Positions 33,256 to 41,782 are shown, counted from the first letter of the stretch. The stretch is DNA of 64,000 nt from Caulobacter flavus (GCF_003722335.1 NZ_CP026100.1:496001-560000), one strand, 5' to 3'. The notes: generated by a model from the letters alone, not told the origin. Program-made: numbers and translations.

Positions 33256-33714
33256 TTACAGCGGCACCGCGAAGGTCTGCTTCACCGTCTGGGCGGGGAT
33301 GTCGGTCTTGACGTTCAGCACGCCCCGGATGCGGCTGAGATGATCGGCCTGGAAGCGGCGATAGGCGGCGATGTCGGCGGCGACCACGCGCAGCAGCATG
33401 TCGCAGTCGCCGAGCATGACGTAGCACTCGACCACCTCGGGCATCTTGTTGATCTCGGCGACGAAGTGGTCGACGGCGTCCTCGTGCTGCGAGTTCAGCC
33501 AGATGCGGGTGAAGAAGGTCTGGCCCCGGCCGACCTTGGCCGCGTCGACCACCGCCACGTAGCGGGCGATCACCCCCGCCTCCTCGAGGATCCGCACCCG
33601 CCGCAGGCAGGGCGAGGGCGACAGGCCGACGCGCTTGGAGAGCTCGGCGTTCTGGATGCGGCCGTCCTTCTGCAGCTCGCGCAGGATCCGGCGATCGATG
33701 TCGTCCAGCTTCAT
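33256..33714 (-). CDS. Lrp/AsnC-family regulator
   Basis: A 152-residue regulator of the leucine-responsive family. The HTH is at residues 3-50 (LDDIDRRILRELQKDGR, RVGLSPSPCLRRVRILE) and the ligand-binding RAM domain follows (VECYVMLGDCDMLLRVV). I begin at ATG 33714 since the upstream frame lacks a good RBS and family proteins start here with MKLDD. It is divergent from azlCD, the branched-chain amino acid exporter. In Bacillus the Lrp-type AzlB controls azlCD, so a similar role is likely here. Confidence 0.9.
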   Translation of the reverse strand: MKLDDIDRRILRELQKDGRIQNAELSKRVGLSPSPCLRRVRILEEAGVIARYVAVVDAAKVGRGQTFFTRIWLNSQHEDAVDHFVAEINKMPEVVECYVMLGDCDMLLRVVAADIAAYRRFQADHLSRIRGVLNVKTDIPAQTVKQTFAVPL

Positions 33715-33855
33715 GGAATTCTCTGCTACGATCGAGCAATCTACTTCGCTTGAATGCCAATCATCGATCATATGGGAGCATGATCGCAACCCGATTGCGC
33801 GCCTCTTGCGCTAGGCTGCCATTCCTTCCCGCAACCGCTCCTCCCCCGGTCGCCC

Positions 33856-34629
33856 ATGCAAGCCGAAACCTGCGCTCCCGCCGCCATGCCTGGCGACGGG
33901 CCTTCCGAACTGCGGCCTGGATCCAGGCCCGAATTCCTGCGGGGCCTCGTCGCCTCGCTGCCGGTCACCGCCGGCTTCACGCCCTTCGCCCTGGTGCTGG
34001 GCGCCCAGGCGGCCCAGAAGGGCCTGACCGCCGTCGAGACGCCGCTGATGACGGGGCTGAACTTCGCCGGCGGGTCGGAGTTCGCGGCCATCGGCCTGTG
34101 GACCTCGCCGCCGCACCTTGCGCTGATCGCGGCCGTGACCCTGATGGTCAACAGCCGCCACCTCCTGATGGGCGCGGCCCTGGCGCCGTTCCTGAAGGCC
34201 CTGCCCAAGCGCCGGGTGCTGCCGGCGCTGTTCCTGATGTGCGACGAGAGCTGGGCCATGGCCCTGGCCGACGCCCGCTCTCGCGGAAGCTTCAGCCTTG
34301 CGCACTATCTGGGCGTCGCCCTGCCGATGTGGCTGGCCTGGATCGTCTTCACCACCCTGGGGGCCCTGGTCGGACCGGTGCTGGGAAACGTCGAGACCCT
34401 GGGCTTCGACATGGCCTTCCCGGCCATCTTCCTCGTGCTGCTGCGCGGCATGTGGAGCGGCCTGCGCGCCGCGCGGCCGTGGCTGGTCAGCCTGGCGGTC
34501 GCCGCGACCGGCCACCTGCTGGCGCCCGGCGCCTGGACCGTGGCGGCCGGAGCGCTGGCGGGCCTGGCCGTCGCCTGGCTGTGGGCCGGCGCGGACATGA
34601 AGACTGGCCAGGAAGGAGCCGCGGTGTGA
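33856..34629 (+). CDS. azlC: AzlC branched-chain amino acid exporter, large subunit
   Basis: A 257-residue membrane protein of the LIV-E/AzlC family. About seven helices are visible, with GLNFAGGSEFAAIGL and MVNSRHLLMGAALAP as the conserved part. Together with AzlD it exports valine, leucine or analogues. The N-terminal 25 residues are Pro-rich and cytoplasmic. The stop overlaps the GTG start of azlD (GTGA). Control by the divergent Lrp-type gene is likely. Confidence 0.92.
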   Translation: MQAETCAPAAMPGDGPSELRPGSRPEFLRGLVASLPVTAGFTPFALVLGAQAAQKGLTAVETPLMTGLNFAGGSEFAAIGLWTSPPHLALIAAVTLMVNSRHLLMGAALAPFLKALPKRRVLPALFLMCDESWAMALADARSRGSFSLAHYLGVALPMWLAWIVFTTLGALVGPVLGNVETLGFDMAFPAIFLVLLRGMWSGLRAARPWLVSLAVAATGHLLAPGAWTVAAGALAGLAVAWLWAGADMKTGQEGAAV

Positions 34630-34925
34630 TCTCCCTGCCCGTCTTGCTGACCATACTGGCCATGGCCGCCGTCACCTACCTGACCCGCATCGGCGGCTAT
34701 CTGGTGCTGAGGAACCGCACGCTGGGGCCGCGCGCCACGGCGGTGATGGAGGCCGCCCCCGGCTGCGTGCTGATCGCGGTGATCGCGCCGCACTTCGTCT
34801 CGCCCCGCCCCGCCGACCTGCTGGCGCTGGCGATCACCTTCCTGGCGGCCCTGCGCCTGCCGATGCTGGCCGTGGTGCCGATCGGCATCGTCGCCGCGGC
34901 CGCCCTGCGCTGGCTGCTGGGCTAG
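34626..34925 (+). CDS. azlD: AzlD branched-chain amino acid exporter, small subunit
   Basis: A 99-residue membrane protein with three or four helices (ISLPVLLTILAMAAVTYLTR, LLALAITFLAALRLPML) of the usual AzlD length. The GTG start at 34626 overlaps the azlC stop by 4 bases, a coupled arrangement typical of this pair. Its end overlaps the end of the convergent DUF6881 gene by 4 bases. Confidence 0.88.
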   Translation: MISLPVLLTILAMAAVTYLTRIGGYLVLRNRTLGPRATAVMEAAPGCVLIAVIAPHFVSPRPADLLALAITFLAALRLPMLAVVPIGIVAAAALRWLLG

Positions 34926-35245
34926 GCGTCCAGGCGCCAGGCGGCCTCGAACTCGCCGGCGGCGACGCGGGTCAGCGACAGCCTGTCGTCGCCGTCCTCC
35001 GCCCCGTCGCCTTCGAGCAGGGCCTCGACGGAGTCGTGAAAGTCGTCTTCCGACAGGCTGCCCTCGCCGGGCAGTTCGTGCTCGCGGCCGACATAGCCCG
35101 CGACCGCGTCGCGCTCGCGGCTGCCGTCGCGGAAGACGTCGACCAGCCGCAGTACGCGGCCCTCGTCGTCGACCTCGTAGAAGATGGCCACGGGTTCCTC
35201 GGCGTGGTCGTGGTTCCAGTCGCAGCGGTAGTGAGAAAGGCTCAT
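34922..35245 (-). CDS. DUF6881-like small protein
   Basis: A 107-residue acidic protein starting MSLSHYRCDWNHDHAEEP. The stretch AIFYEVDDEGRVLRLVDVFRDG is the hallmark of DUF6881-type proteins, which often act as immunity-like proteins in polymorphic toxin loci, although the function is unproven. No toxin gene is adjacent. The start ATG 35245 is the first usable one with a GAAAGG-like site; longer frames upstream run antisense to the TetR gene and are not real. Confidence 0.6.
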   Translation of the reverse strand: MSLSHYRCDWNHDHAEEPVAIFYEVDDEGRVLRLVDVFRDGSRERDAVAGYVGREHELPGEGSLSEDDFHDSVEALLEGDGAEDGDDRLSLTRVAAGEFEAAWRLDA

Positions 35246-35314
35246 GGTCGCCCCTTTCCCCGAACTGCGGCCGCGAGGCAAGCGCCGACCTTGCCAGCCG
35301 GGGTCGGCGCGGCC

Positions 35315-35872
35315 ATGTCTTTGCCCATGACCACGCCCGCCGAAGACCTGCTCGACCGCGCGGCCGCCGCCGCTCTTTCGCTGGCCGCCGACCGCCCCTG
35401 GCCCCAGATCGCGCTGCGCGACATCGCCGTCGCGGCCGGCGCGCCGTTCGCCGAGCTCTATGTGAGGGCCGACAGCAAGGCCAAGATCCTGGCCCACCTG
35501 TCGCGGCGCTTCGACCAGGCGGCGCTCAACGCCGACGCCGGCGAGGGCGCGGCCGCCCACGACCGGCTGTTCGACGCCGCCATGGCCCGGGTCGAGGCCA
35601 TGGAGCCGCATCGCCACGCCCTGATCGCCATCGGCAAATCGGAAGGCCTGCCCCGCGCCGCCGTCCGCTTCCCCAAGACCGCCCGGGCGATCCTGGAAGC
35701 CGCCGGGATCGAGGCCACGCCCGTGCGCCTGGCGGCCATGACCGCCGTCTGGGCCCGCACCCTGCAGGTCTGGCGCGACGACGAAGGCGCGCTGAACCGC
35801 ACCATGGCCGAGCTCGACAAGCGCCTGAAGCAGATGGCCGAGCAACTGGCCAAGGTCGGCGCGGGGTTCTGA
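35315..35872 (+). CDS. TetR-like regulator
   Basis: A 185-residue protein. Residues 10-55 form a TetR-type HTH (RPWPQIALRDIAVAAGAPFAELYVRADSKAKILAHL), and the rest is helical with AVWARTLQVWRDDEGALNRTMAELDKRLKQM, typical of the TetR C-terminal domain and similar in part to COQ9-related proteins. Start ATG 35315; ATG 35327 is the alternative. The ligand and target are unknown. It is divergent from the DUF6881 gene. Confidence 0.75.
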   Translation: MSLPMTTPAEDLLDRAAAAALSLAADRPWPQIALRDIAVAAGAPFAELYVRADSKAKILAHLSRRFDQAALNADAGEGAAAHDRLFDAAMARVEAMEPHRHALIAIGKSEGLPRAAVRFPKTARAILEAAGIEATPVRLAAMTAVWARTLQVWRDDEGALNRTMAELDKRLKQMAEQLAKVGAGF

Positions 35873-35905
35873 GAACGGTGATGGAACGCGAGCCCGGAAC
35901 CCGCC

Positions 35906-36169
35906 ATGCGCCCTGAATACCTGTTGCTTGTCCCGTGCCTCGCGGCATGTGGCGTCGGGATACTCGCCCGACGCGTTTCGTGGGCTGCGCGCTGGGCGGC
36001 GCTGTCGGCCGGCCTCCTTGGTCCGCTGTTCGTCGTGGGCGCGCCGGTCGGCCTGGTTCATGTCGCGGCCGGCGTCGGCGGCGCGGGGCTGTTCCTCGGC
36101 GTGCTGCGGATCTCGGGCGGGCTCATCGCCCACGCCGAGCGCGTGTCCCAGACTCCGCGCGTTCGCTAG
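35906..36169 (+). CDS. Small hydrophobic protein, 87 residues
   Basis: Two or three membrane helices are seen (LLLVPCLAACGVGIL, AALSAGLLGPLFVVGAPVGLV, GAGLFLGVLRI) with a basic C-terminus. The start is ATG 35906 with a weak GAACCC site. No family is recognised. Its end meets the end of the peptidoglycan-binding protein gene on the other strand. Confidence 0.5.
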   Translation: MRPEYLLLVPCLAACGVGILARRVSWAARWAALSAGLLGPLFVVGAPVGLVHVAAGVGGAGLFLGVLRISGGLIAHAERVSQTPRVR

Positions 36170-36898
36170 TCAGGCCTCGTTCCACGACAGGCTGGCCGTC
36201 CGCGCCACCCTGACCGAGCGCGGAACCGGCGGCGGCACGGTGGCGGGCCAGCGCGCGCCGAGGAAACGGTCCTTGCCCAGCCAGGCCAGGGAGACGCTGT
36301 CGGACTGGTTGCCGCCCAGGATGCGGAAGGCGCCCGTGTCGTCCTCGCCGGCGTAGAAGCCCACGTGGCCCTTGCCGCTGCCCCGGCTTTCTCGCCAGAA
36401 TACCATGATCGCCCCCGGCGTCGGGGTGATTGGAATGCCGAACCGCTCCCAGGCCCTGGCCGACAGCAGGCTCGAGGGCGTGGCCTCGCGGTCGAGCGTG
36501 CTGCTGACGCAGTGGCCGACGAACAGGCCGCACCAGGGGATGTCGTCGCCGGTGTAGATGGACTTCAGCCCTTGCTCGGAGGCCCAGTCGAGGATCTCGG
36601 GATTGTCGCCCTTGCCCGGCTTTTCGCGCGTGCCGATCAGGCGGCGGGCTTCCTGGAACCAGACCAGGCTGGGATCGTCGAAACCGGTCAGGGACAACGG
36701 CGTCGGGGCGGCGGCGGCCGGCGCGCCCTGAAACAGCGCCGCCAGCGTCAGGGGACCGACCACGCCGTCGGGCTCCAGTCCGTGGCGGGTCTGAAACCGG
36801 CGGACGGCGGCGATGGTCTGACGCCCCCATATGCCGTCGATCGGCCCGGGCGTGTAGCCACGCGCGGCCAGTTGCTGCTGGATGTCCTTGATCTTCAT
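36170..36898 (-). CDS. Peptidoglycan-binding protein with NlpC/P60-like (TIGR02594) domain
   Basis: A 242-residue protein. The N-terminal PG_binding_1 domain (MKIKDIQQQLAARGYTPG, WGRQTIAAVRRFQ) binds cell wall. From about 85 the TIGR02594 domain has WCGLFVGHC with the active Cys and KGHVGFYAGEDD with the active His, as in CHAP/NlpC amidases. No signal peptide is visible, so it may be a phage-like endolysin or a spore of a gene transfer agent, or be exported another way. Start at ATG 36898 is preceded by AGAGGG. Confidence 0.82.
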   Translation of the reverse strand: MKIKDIQQQLAARGYTPGPIDGIWGRQTIAAVRRFQTRHGLEPDGVVGPLTLAALFQGAPAAAAPTPLSLTGFDDPSLVWFQEARRLIGTREKPGKGDNPEILDWASEQGLKSIYTGDDIPWCGLFVGHCVSSTLDREATPSSLLSARAWERFGIPITPTPGAIMVFWRESRGSGKGHVGFYAGEDDTGAFRILGGNQSDSVSLAWLGKDRFLGARWPATVPPPVPRSVRVARTASLSWNEA

Positions 36899-37089
36899 GA
36901 CCAACCCTCTTCGGAACACCGCGGCGGGAGAGATGAACAGGCCAGATAATCAACTATAAGCGGCATTCAAGGCCGTTGCGCGCAATGGAGAAATACGGGA
37001 GCTTCGCCGCATGCAGCGCCGCGCCCGCACCGTGTGAGCGGCCCGGCCGACTAGCGCGCCCTAAGTATTTGATTTGGATAATTTTCAAC

Positions 37090-37113
37090 GCCTCACATGA
37101 TTTCATGTGAGGC
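37090..37113. promoter_or_regulatory. Perfect 11-base palindrome in an AT-rich gap
   Basis: GCCTCACATGA-TT-TCATGTGAGGC is an exact inverted repeat with 11-base arms and a 2-base centre, set in an AT-rich stretch (37057-37090) unlike the surroundings. It lies just after the end of the kinase gene and may be its terminator; the T run is weak, so an operator is also possible. Confidence 0.5.
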
Positions 37114-37122
37114 TAAAAGGCT

Positions 37123-38466
37123 CTAGCCAGGCAGCCGCATCACCGCCCGCAGGCCGCCCATCGGCGAGCGCTCCAGCACCAGGTCGCCGCCCAGCCCCCG
37201 CGCCATGTCGCGGGCAAGCGCCAGGCCCAGGCCGACGCCCTTCTCGTTCTGGTTCCGCGACTCGTCGAGACGGTTGAACGGCTTGAAGGCCTCTTCGTAG
37301 CGGTCCTCGGGAATGCCGGGGCCGTCGTCGTCGACGACGATGTTGACCCCGCCGGTCAGCCGGGCCTCCAGCGTCACACGCACCGTCTCGCCGTGGGCGG
37401 CGGCGTTGTCGACCAGGTTGGCCAGGGCGCGCTTGAAGGCGCTGGGCCGCAGGTTGGCCGCCAGGTCCTGCTCGAGCACGGTCTCGACCCGCGCCCCGCC
37501 GCGCTCGGCCGCGGCGCAGACCCCGGCGATCAGCGGGGCCAGCTCGACCTCCTGCAGCGCCTCGCCGCCCTCTCCGCGGGCGAAGGCCAGGTACTCGTCG
37601 ATCATGTGCTCCATCTCGGAGAGATCGCGCTTGATGGCCTCGACCTGCGCGCCCGGCTCGGCCAGGGCCATCTCCAGCTTCAGCCGGGTCAGCGGCGTGC
37701 GCAGGTCGTGGCTGACGCTGGCCAGCAGGGCCGTGCGTTGCTCGATGTGACGCTGGATGCGGGCCTTCATGGCCAGGAACGCCTGGGCCGCCTGGCGCAC
37801 CTCGCGCGCGCCGTGCGGCTTGAACTCGTGGTCGAGGCCCCGCCCGAAGGCGTCGGCGGCGTCGGCCAGACGCTCGATGGCCCGCACCTGGTTGCGGATG
37901 AACAGGATGGCGATGGCCGTCAGCAGCATCGTCGCCACCACCATCCACAGGATGAAGATGTGGCCCTGGGTGGCGAAGGCGCGATCGGTGGGGGCGTAGA
38001 TCCGCAGCACGCCCTCCCTGACCTTCACCTGGATCTGGACGTGGGCGGCGTAGCGGTTGGAGGCGTCGAACCAGAACGGCTCGTCCAGGCGCTCCTCCAG
38101 AGCCCGCTGCATCGAGCGGTCGAGCGAGGCGAACATGGCCGGCCGCTTGCTGGTGGGCAGCTCGCGCCCCCGCAGCAGGGCGATCGACAGGTCCATCGTC
38201 TCCTCGGCTCGCTGGGCCATGCGGTCGACGGCGGCCGGGCTGGGATCGTCCTGGTAGGTGGCCACGGCCCAGGCGATGTCGCCGGCCAGGCCCTCGGACA
38301 GGCGACTGTTCACCGTCTCCCAATGGGCGTCGAAGAACCCCCAGGTGACGGCGATCTGCATCACCGCCACCGGCAGGACGATGATCAGCAGGGATCGGCC
38401 GAACAGCGAGGTCGGCAGCCAGCGCTTGATCTGGCGCGGAATGAACAGGCGGGTGCGCAGGCGCAT
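37123..38466 (-). CDS. Sensor histidine kinase, EnvZ-type
   Basis: A 447-residue membrane kinase. Two helices (24-44 and 168-190) flank a periplasmic domain of about 120 residues. HAMP is at 191-245, HisKA with H253 (SVSHDLRTPLTRLKL), N-box NLVDNAAAHG at 350-359, DDGPGI at 380-385 and GVGLGLALA at 410-418. It should phosphorylate the OmpR-type regulator encoded upstream in the same direction (38777-39478). The 310-base gap between them is filled with palindromic repeats, unusual for a two-component pair. The signal sensed is unknown. Confidence 0.92.
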   Translation of the reverse strand: MRLRTRLFIPRQIKRWLPTSLFGRSLLIIVLPVAVMQIAVTWGFFDAHWETVNSRLSEGLAGDIAWAVATYQDDPSPAAVDRMAQRAEETMDLSIALLRGRELPTSKRPAMFASLDRSMQRALEERLDEPFWFDASNRYAAHVQIQVKVREGVLRIYAPTDRAFATQGHIFILWMVVATMLLTAIAILFIRNQVRAIERLADAADAFGRGLDHEFKPHGAREVRQAAQAFLAMKARIQRHIEQRTALLASVSHDLRTPLTRLKLEMALAEPGAQVEAIKRDLSEMEHMIDEYLAFARGEGGEALQEVELAPLIAGVCAAAERGGARVETVLEQDLAANLRPSAFKRALANLVDNAAAHGETVRVTLEARLTGGVNIVVDDDGPGIPEDRYEEAFKPFNRLDESRNQNEKGVGLGLALARDMARGLGGDLVLERSPMGGLRAVMRLPG

Positions 38467-38508
38467 CTACTGCGCCCCCGAGAAACGGGGGAGGTGACCG
38501 ATCAGTGA

Positions 38509-38633
38509 ACCTCCCCCCGTGGGGGAGGCGATCGCGCAGCGATCGGTGGGGGGAAAAGCTACGAAGTCGGCCAAGCGCGAGAGCGGCTGAAAACGCCCCC
38601 CCACCGGCCTTCGGCCGCCTCCCCCAGAGGGGG
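38509..38633. repeat. Dispersed palindromic repeat inside the regulator-kinase gap
   Basis: Opposed units 38509-38553 (inner stem GCGATCGC...GCGATCG) and 38594-38633 (inner stem CGGCC/GGCCG) belong to the family at 16504, 26771 and 41008. A partial copy lies at 38475-38495 and another half unit (CCCCCAGAGGGGGAGGTTCC) at 38739-38758. The whole gap 38467-38776 holds no gene. Confidence 0.8.
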
Positions 38634-38776
38634 ATCGTTGCATAATGGGGTAAAACAAGAACGACTTTCCCCTTTTGATTCCGAACTGTTCTCGAACGGA
38701 TTCTGGTCTGTTCTTCGACGTTCCGAATTTCGCAACAGTCCCCCAGAGGGGGAGGTTCCTCGACGCGAAACCCCCA

Positions 38777-39478
38777 TCAATCCGGCGCCAGCCGATAGCC
38801 CACGCCCCGCACGGTCTGCAGGTACCTCGGGTTCTTGGGGTCGGGCTCGATCTTGCGGCGCAGGCGGGTGACCTGGACGTCGACGGCGCGGCCGGTGGCG
38901 TCGGCGGTGTCGCGGGCCAGCTCCAGCCGGTCGACAGGCTCGTGCAGGGCGCGGGCCAGGCGCCGCAGCAGCGCGACCTCGGCCTCGGTCAGGCGCACCG
39001 GGGCGCCGGCCCTGGTCAACTCGCCGCGATCGGGCATGAAGGCGCAGTCGCCCATGACGATCTCCTGCGGCCCCAGCGGCTTGGGCGCGGCGCGGCGCAG
39101 GATCGATTCGATGCGCAGCAGCAGTTCCTGCGGCTCGAACGGCTTGGCCAGATAGTCGTCGGCGCCGTGGGTCAGGCCCTCGATGCGGTCGCCGGCGGCG
39201 TCGCGGGCGGTCAGCATCAGGATCGGCATGCGACCGACCTCGCCGCCCTTGGCCCGCACCCGCCTGGTGAAGGAAAATCCGTCCTCGCCCGGCATCATCA
39301 CGTCGAGCACCAGCAGGTCGAAATCCATCACCCCGATCAGGCGGTCGGCATGGGCGGCGTCGGCCGCGGCGCTGACCCGGAAGCCGGCGCGGCTGAGGAA
39401 CTGCTTGAGCAGCTCGCGGATACGGTCGTCGTCGTCGACCACCAGGAGGTGGCGGTCGCGTCTTTCCTCGGGGCTCAC
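38777..39478 (-). CDS. OmpR-family response regulator
   Basis: A 233-residue regulator. The receiver has D59 (LLVLDVMMPG), D15/D16 in VVDDDD and K in YLAKPFEP. The winged-helix DNA-binding domain ends in VTRLRRKIEPDPKNPRYLQTVRGVGYRL. The GTG start at 39478 overlaps the end of the MarR gene by 4 bases, so the two are coupled. Its partner is the EnvZ-type kinase downstream. Confidence 0.93.
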   Translation of the reverse strand: MSPEERRDRHLLVVDDDDRIRELLKQFLSRAGFRVSAAADAAHADRLIGVMDFDLLVLDVMMPGEDGFSFTRRVRAKGGEVGRMPILMLTARDAAGDRIEGLTHGADDYLAKPFEPQELLLRIESILRRAAPKPLGPQEIVMGDCAFMPDRGELTRAGAPVRLTEAEVALLRRLARALHEPVDRLELARDTADATGRAVDVQVTRLRRKIEPDPKNPRYLQTVRGVGYRLAPD

Positions 39479-39966
39479 AGCGCCTCCCTTCGATTGACGC
39501 CCACGCCCTGGCGTGATCCGGCCAGGGCCGCGAGGATCCGCCGCGCGCCCGGAACCCCGTCGAGGCCGCCGGTGCGATAGGCCCGGCCCAGCAGCGCGCG
39601 CAGCCGCTCGCTGACCCGCGCCTCGAAGGCCTTGCCGGCCTCGGTCAGCACGGCGGGCCGGCGACGCGCGTCCAGATCGCCGGCGGCCTTCTCGGCCAGG
39701 CCCAGCTTCTGCAAGTCGCTCAGCGTCTTGCTGGCCGCCTGCTTCGACAGGCTGGTGAGCTTGGACAGGTCCTGCACGCCTATGCCCGGACGCCGCCGCA
39801 GCAGGAAGGCCGCCCGCCAGTGCGAACGCCCCAGGCCCGGCCCCTCGGTCTCGAGCACGCCGTCGACCGCCGCCCACAGCGCCGCCTCGGCCAGGAGAAT
39901 CAACTCCAGGCCGCCGTCGAGCTCCTCCTCGCGCAGGATCAGGCGGGGATCGGCGTGCGGCGTCAT
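39475..39966 (-). CDS. MarR-family regulator
   Basis: A 163-residue winged-helix regulator. The HTH reads GIGVQDLSKLTSLSKQAASKTLSDLQKLGLAEK, and the wing AAGDLDARRRPAVLTEAGKAFE carries the conserved DxRxR. It is first in a minus-strand set marR-ompR-kinase, so it may tune the two-component system. The gene is divergent from ilvE (77 bases between the starts). Confidence 0.9.
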   Translation of the reverse strand: MTPHADPRLILREEELDGGLELILLAEAALWAAVDGVLETEGPGLGRSHWRAAFLLRRRPGIGVQDLSKLTSLSKQAASKTLSDLQKLGLAEKAAGDLDARRRPAVLTEAGKAFEARVSERLRALLGRAYRTGGLDGVPGARRILAALAGSRQGVGVNRREAL

Positions 39967-40046
39967 GCGGTCGCGTCCATTTCGTTTGACCTTCCGGCTC
40001 CTCGGGCGTCTAAGGACCGGGTTCCAAATAAGGAGGTCTTGGACCG

Positions 40047-40937
40047 ATGTCTCTCGTTCCCTTCGATGATCGCGACGGATGGATCTGGCTGGACGGCCAG
40101 TTCGTTCCCTGGCGCGAGGCGAAGGTGCACGTATTGACGCACGGCCTGCACTACGCCTCGTCGGTGTTCGAGGGCGAGCGCATGTACGGCGGCGAGATCT
40201 TCAAGCTGACCGAGCATACCGAGCGCCTGTTCAAGTCGGCCGAAATCCTCGACTTCGAAATCCCCTACACGGTGGCCGAGATCGACGAGGCCTGCAAGGC
40301 GACGGCCGCCAAGAACGGCCTGTCGGACTGCTACGTGCGCCCGATCGCCTGGCGCGGCAGCGAGATGATCGGCGTTTCGGCGCAGCAGACCAAGATCCAC
40401 GTGGCCATCGCCGTGTGGGACTGGCCCAGCTACTTCGACCCGGCGCTGAAGGCCAAGGGCATCCGCCTGACCTGGGCCAAGTACAACCGCCCCGATCCGA
40501 AGACGGCCCCCGTCGCCGCCAAGGCCGCCGGCCTCTACATGATCTGCACCATCTCCAAGCACGCCGCGGAGAAGGACGGCTACACCGACGCCATGATGCT
40601 GGACTACCGCGGCTACGTGGCCGAGGCGACCGGCGCCAACGTGTTCTTCGTCAAGGACGGCGTGCTGCACACGCCCAAGCCCGACTGCTTCCTGGACGGC
40701 ATCACCCGCCGCACGGTGATCGAGATCGCCAAGGGCCAGGGCGTCGAGGTGGTCGAGCGCCACATCGAGAAGGAAGAGCTGGCCGGTTTCAGCGAGTGCT
40801 TCATCGTCGGCACCGCCGCCGAGGTCACCCCGGTGGCCGAGATCGGCGAGTTCACCTTCACGCCCGGCAAGCTGTCGCTGGGCCTGATGGACGCCTACGC
40901 CGCCCTGGTGCGCCGCGAGGAAGTCGTCCCGGCCTGA
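40047..40937 (+). CDS. ilvE: Branched-chain amino acid aminotransferase
   Basis: A 296-residue class IV PLP-dependent aminotransferase. It makes valine, leucine and isoleucine from their keto acids with glutamate. Marks: WIWLDGQFVPWREAKVHVLTH at the start, KAAGLYMICTISKHAAEKDGYT near the PLP lysine, YVAEATGANVFFVKDGVLHTP and LDGITRRTVIEIA. It has a GGAGG site (40030-40034), and a strong terminator follows. Confidence 0.96.
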   Translation: MSLVPFDDRDGWIWLDGQFVPWREAKVHVLTHGLHYASSVFEGERMYGGEIFKLTEHTERLFKSAEILDFEIPYTVAEIDEACKATAAKNGLSDCYVRPIAWRGSEMIGVSAQQTKIHVAIAVWDWPSYFDPALKAKGIRLTWAKYNRPDPKTAPVAAKAAGLYMICTISKHAAEKDGYTDAMMLDYRGYVAEATGANVFFVKDGVLHTPKPDCFLDGITRRTVIEIAKGQGVEVVERHIEKEELAGFSECFIVGTAAEVTPVAEIGEFTFTPGKLSLGLMDAYAALVRREEVVPA

Positions 40938-40966
40938 GGACTGTTTCGAGCTTTGAATTGGAAGAC

Positions 40967-40997
40967 CCCCGGGGCGGCGACGCTCCGGGGTTTTTCT
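40967..40997 (+). terminator. Rho-independent terminator of ilvE
   Basis: Stem CCCCGGGGCG/CGCTCCGGGG (one G-T pair) with loop GCGA, followed by TTTTTCTTT, 29 bases after the stop. Confidence 0.9.
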
Positions 40998-41007
40998 TTG
41001 GGAGAAG

Positions 41008-41120
41008 ACCCCCTCAGTCGCTCCGCGACAGCTCCCCCAGAGGGGGAGCATCTCGAAGAACCCTGCGCCGACCAGATCCTCCCCCTTTGGGGGAGGTGGC
41101 CCGGAGGGCCGGAGGGGGCC
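41008..41120. repeat. Dispersed palindromic repeat pair
   Basis: Units 41008-41049 (inner stem GTCGC/GCGAC) and 41078-41120 (inner stem GGCCC/GGGCC) have the outer CTCCCCC/GGGGGAG arms of the family. The second is followed at 41117-41140 by a GGGGCCCCGCC/GGCGGGGCCCC-like hairpin that reaches the end of the methyltransferase gene and may end it. Confidence 0.75.
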
Positions 41121-41125
41121 CCGCC

Positions 41126-41782
41126 TCAGCGGGGCCCCACCGTCGCCACCAGCCATCCGCCGCCCCACGGCGTGTTGACCACCGCCTCGTCGTGAACCTC
41201 GCCCATGGCCTTCAGGCGCCGCCACAGGCGCAGCGGCTTCAGCGACAGCCACATGGTCAGGCCCACCGCGCCGCCCGGCGCCAGCATGGGCCGGTAGTGC
41301 TCGATCAGCGGCTCGAGCTCGCCCAGGTGCTCGATGCATTCGGAGAACACCACCACGTCGAAGGTCTCGTCCGTGCGGAAGGCGCGGCCGTCGCCCAGCA
41401 GCAGCTCGACCTGGCCCGAGGCGATCTCGGCCGGCAGGCGCTTCTGGCCGGTGATCACCGCCGGCTCGGAGAAGTCCACGCCGACATAGCGGGCGGGCCG
41501 GTGATTGCGCAGGGCCTCGAAGAACACCCCCTCGCCGGCCCCGATCTCGAGCACGCGGGGGCTGGGCCAGCGGTCGGCGATCATGGCGGCCAGCAGGCGG
41601 TGATGGTGGCGCTGGTCCGAGCGGTGCAGGCGGTCGTAGACGCCGTCGCGATATTCCTGGTCCCAGCGCTCGACCGGAGCGGCGCGGAAGGCCTCGCCCT
41701 TGCGCTTCTCCATCAGGTCGCCCAGCCACGGGCGATCCAGCGACGCCATCTCGATGAAGCGCCGCCAGCGCAGATAGACCAT
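41126..41782 (-). CDS. Class I SAM-dependent methyltransferase
   Basis: A 218-residue methyltransferase of the Methyltransf_11/23 kind. Motif I is RVLEIGAGEGVFFEAL, post-I VGVDFSEPA, motif II VELLLGDGRAF, motif III FDVVVFSECIEHL, and LKPLRLWRRLKA follows. The substrate cannot be read; small molecules or lipids are usual. The start is ATG 41782, with an N-terminal helix rich in R and K. Confidence 0.85.
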   Translation of the reverse strand: MVYLRWRRFIEMASLDRPWLGDLMEKRKGEAFRAAPVERWDQEYRDGVYDRLHRSDQRHHHRLLAAMIADRWPSPRVLEIGAGEGVFFEALRNHRPARYVGVDFSEPAVITGQKRLPAEIASGQVELLLGDGRAFRTDETFDVVVFSECIEHLGELEPLIEHYRPMLAPGGAVGLTMWLSLKPLRLWRRLKAMGEVHDEAVVNTPWGGGWLVATVGPR

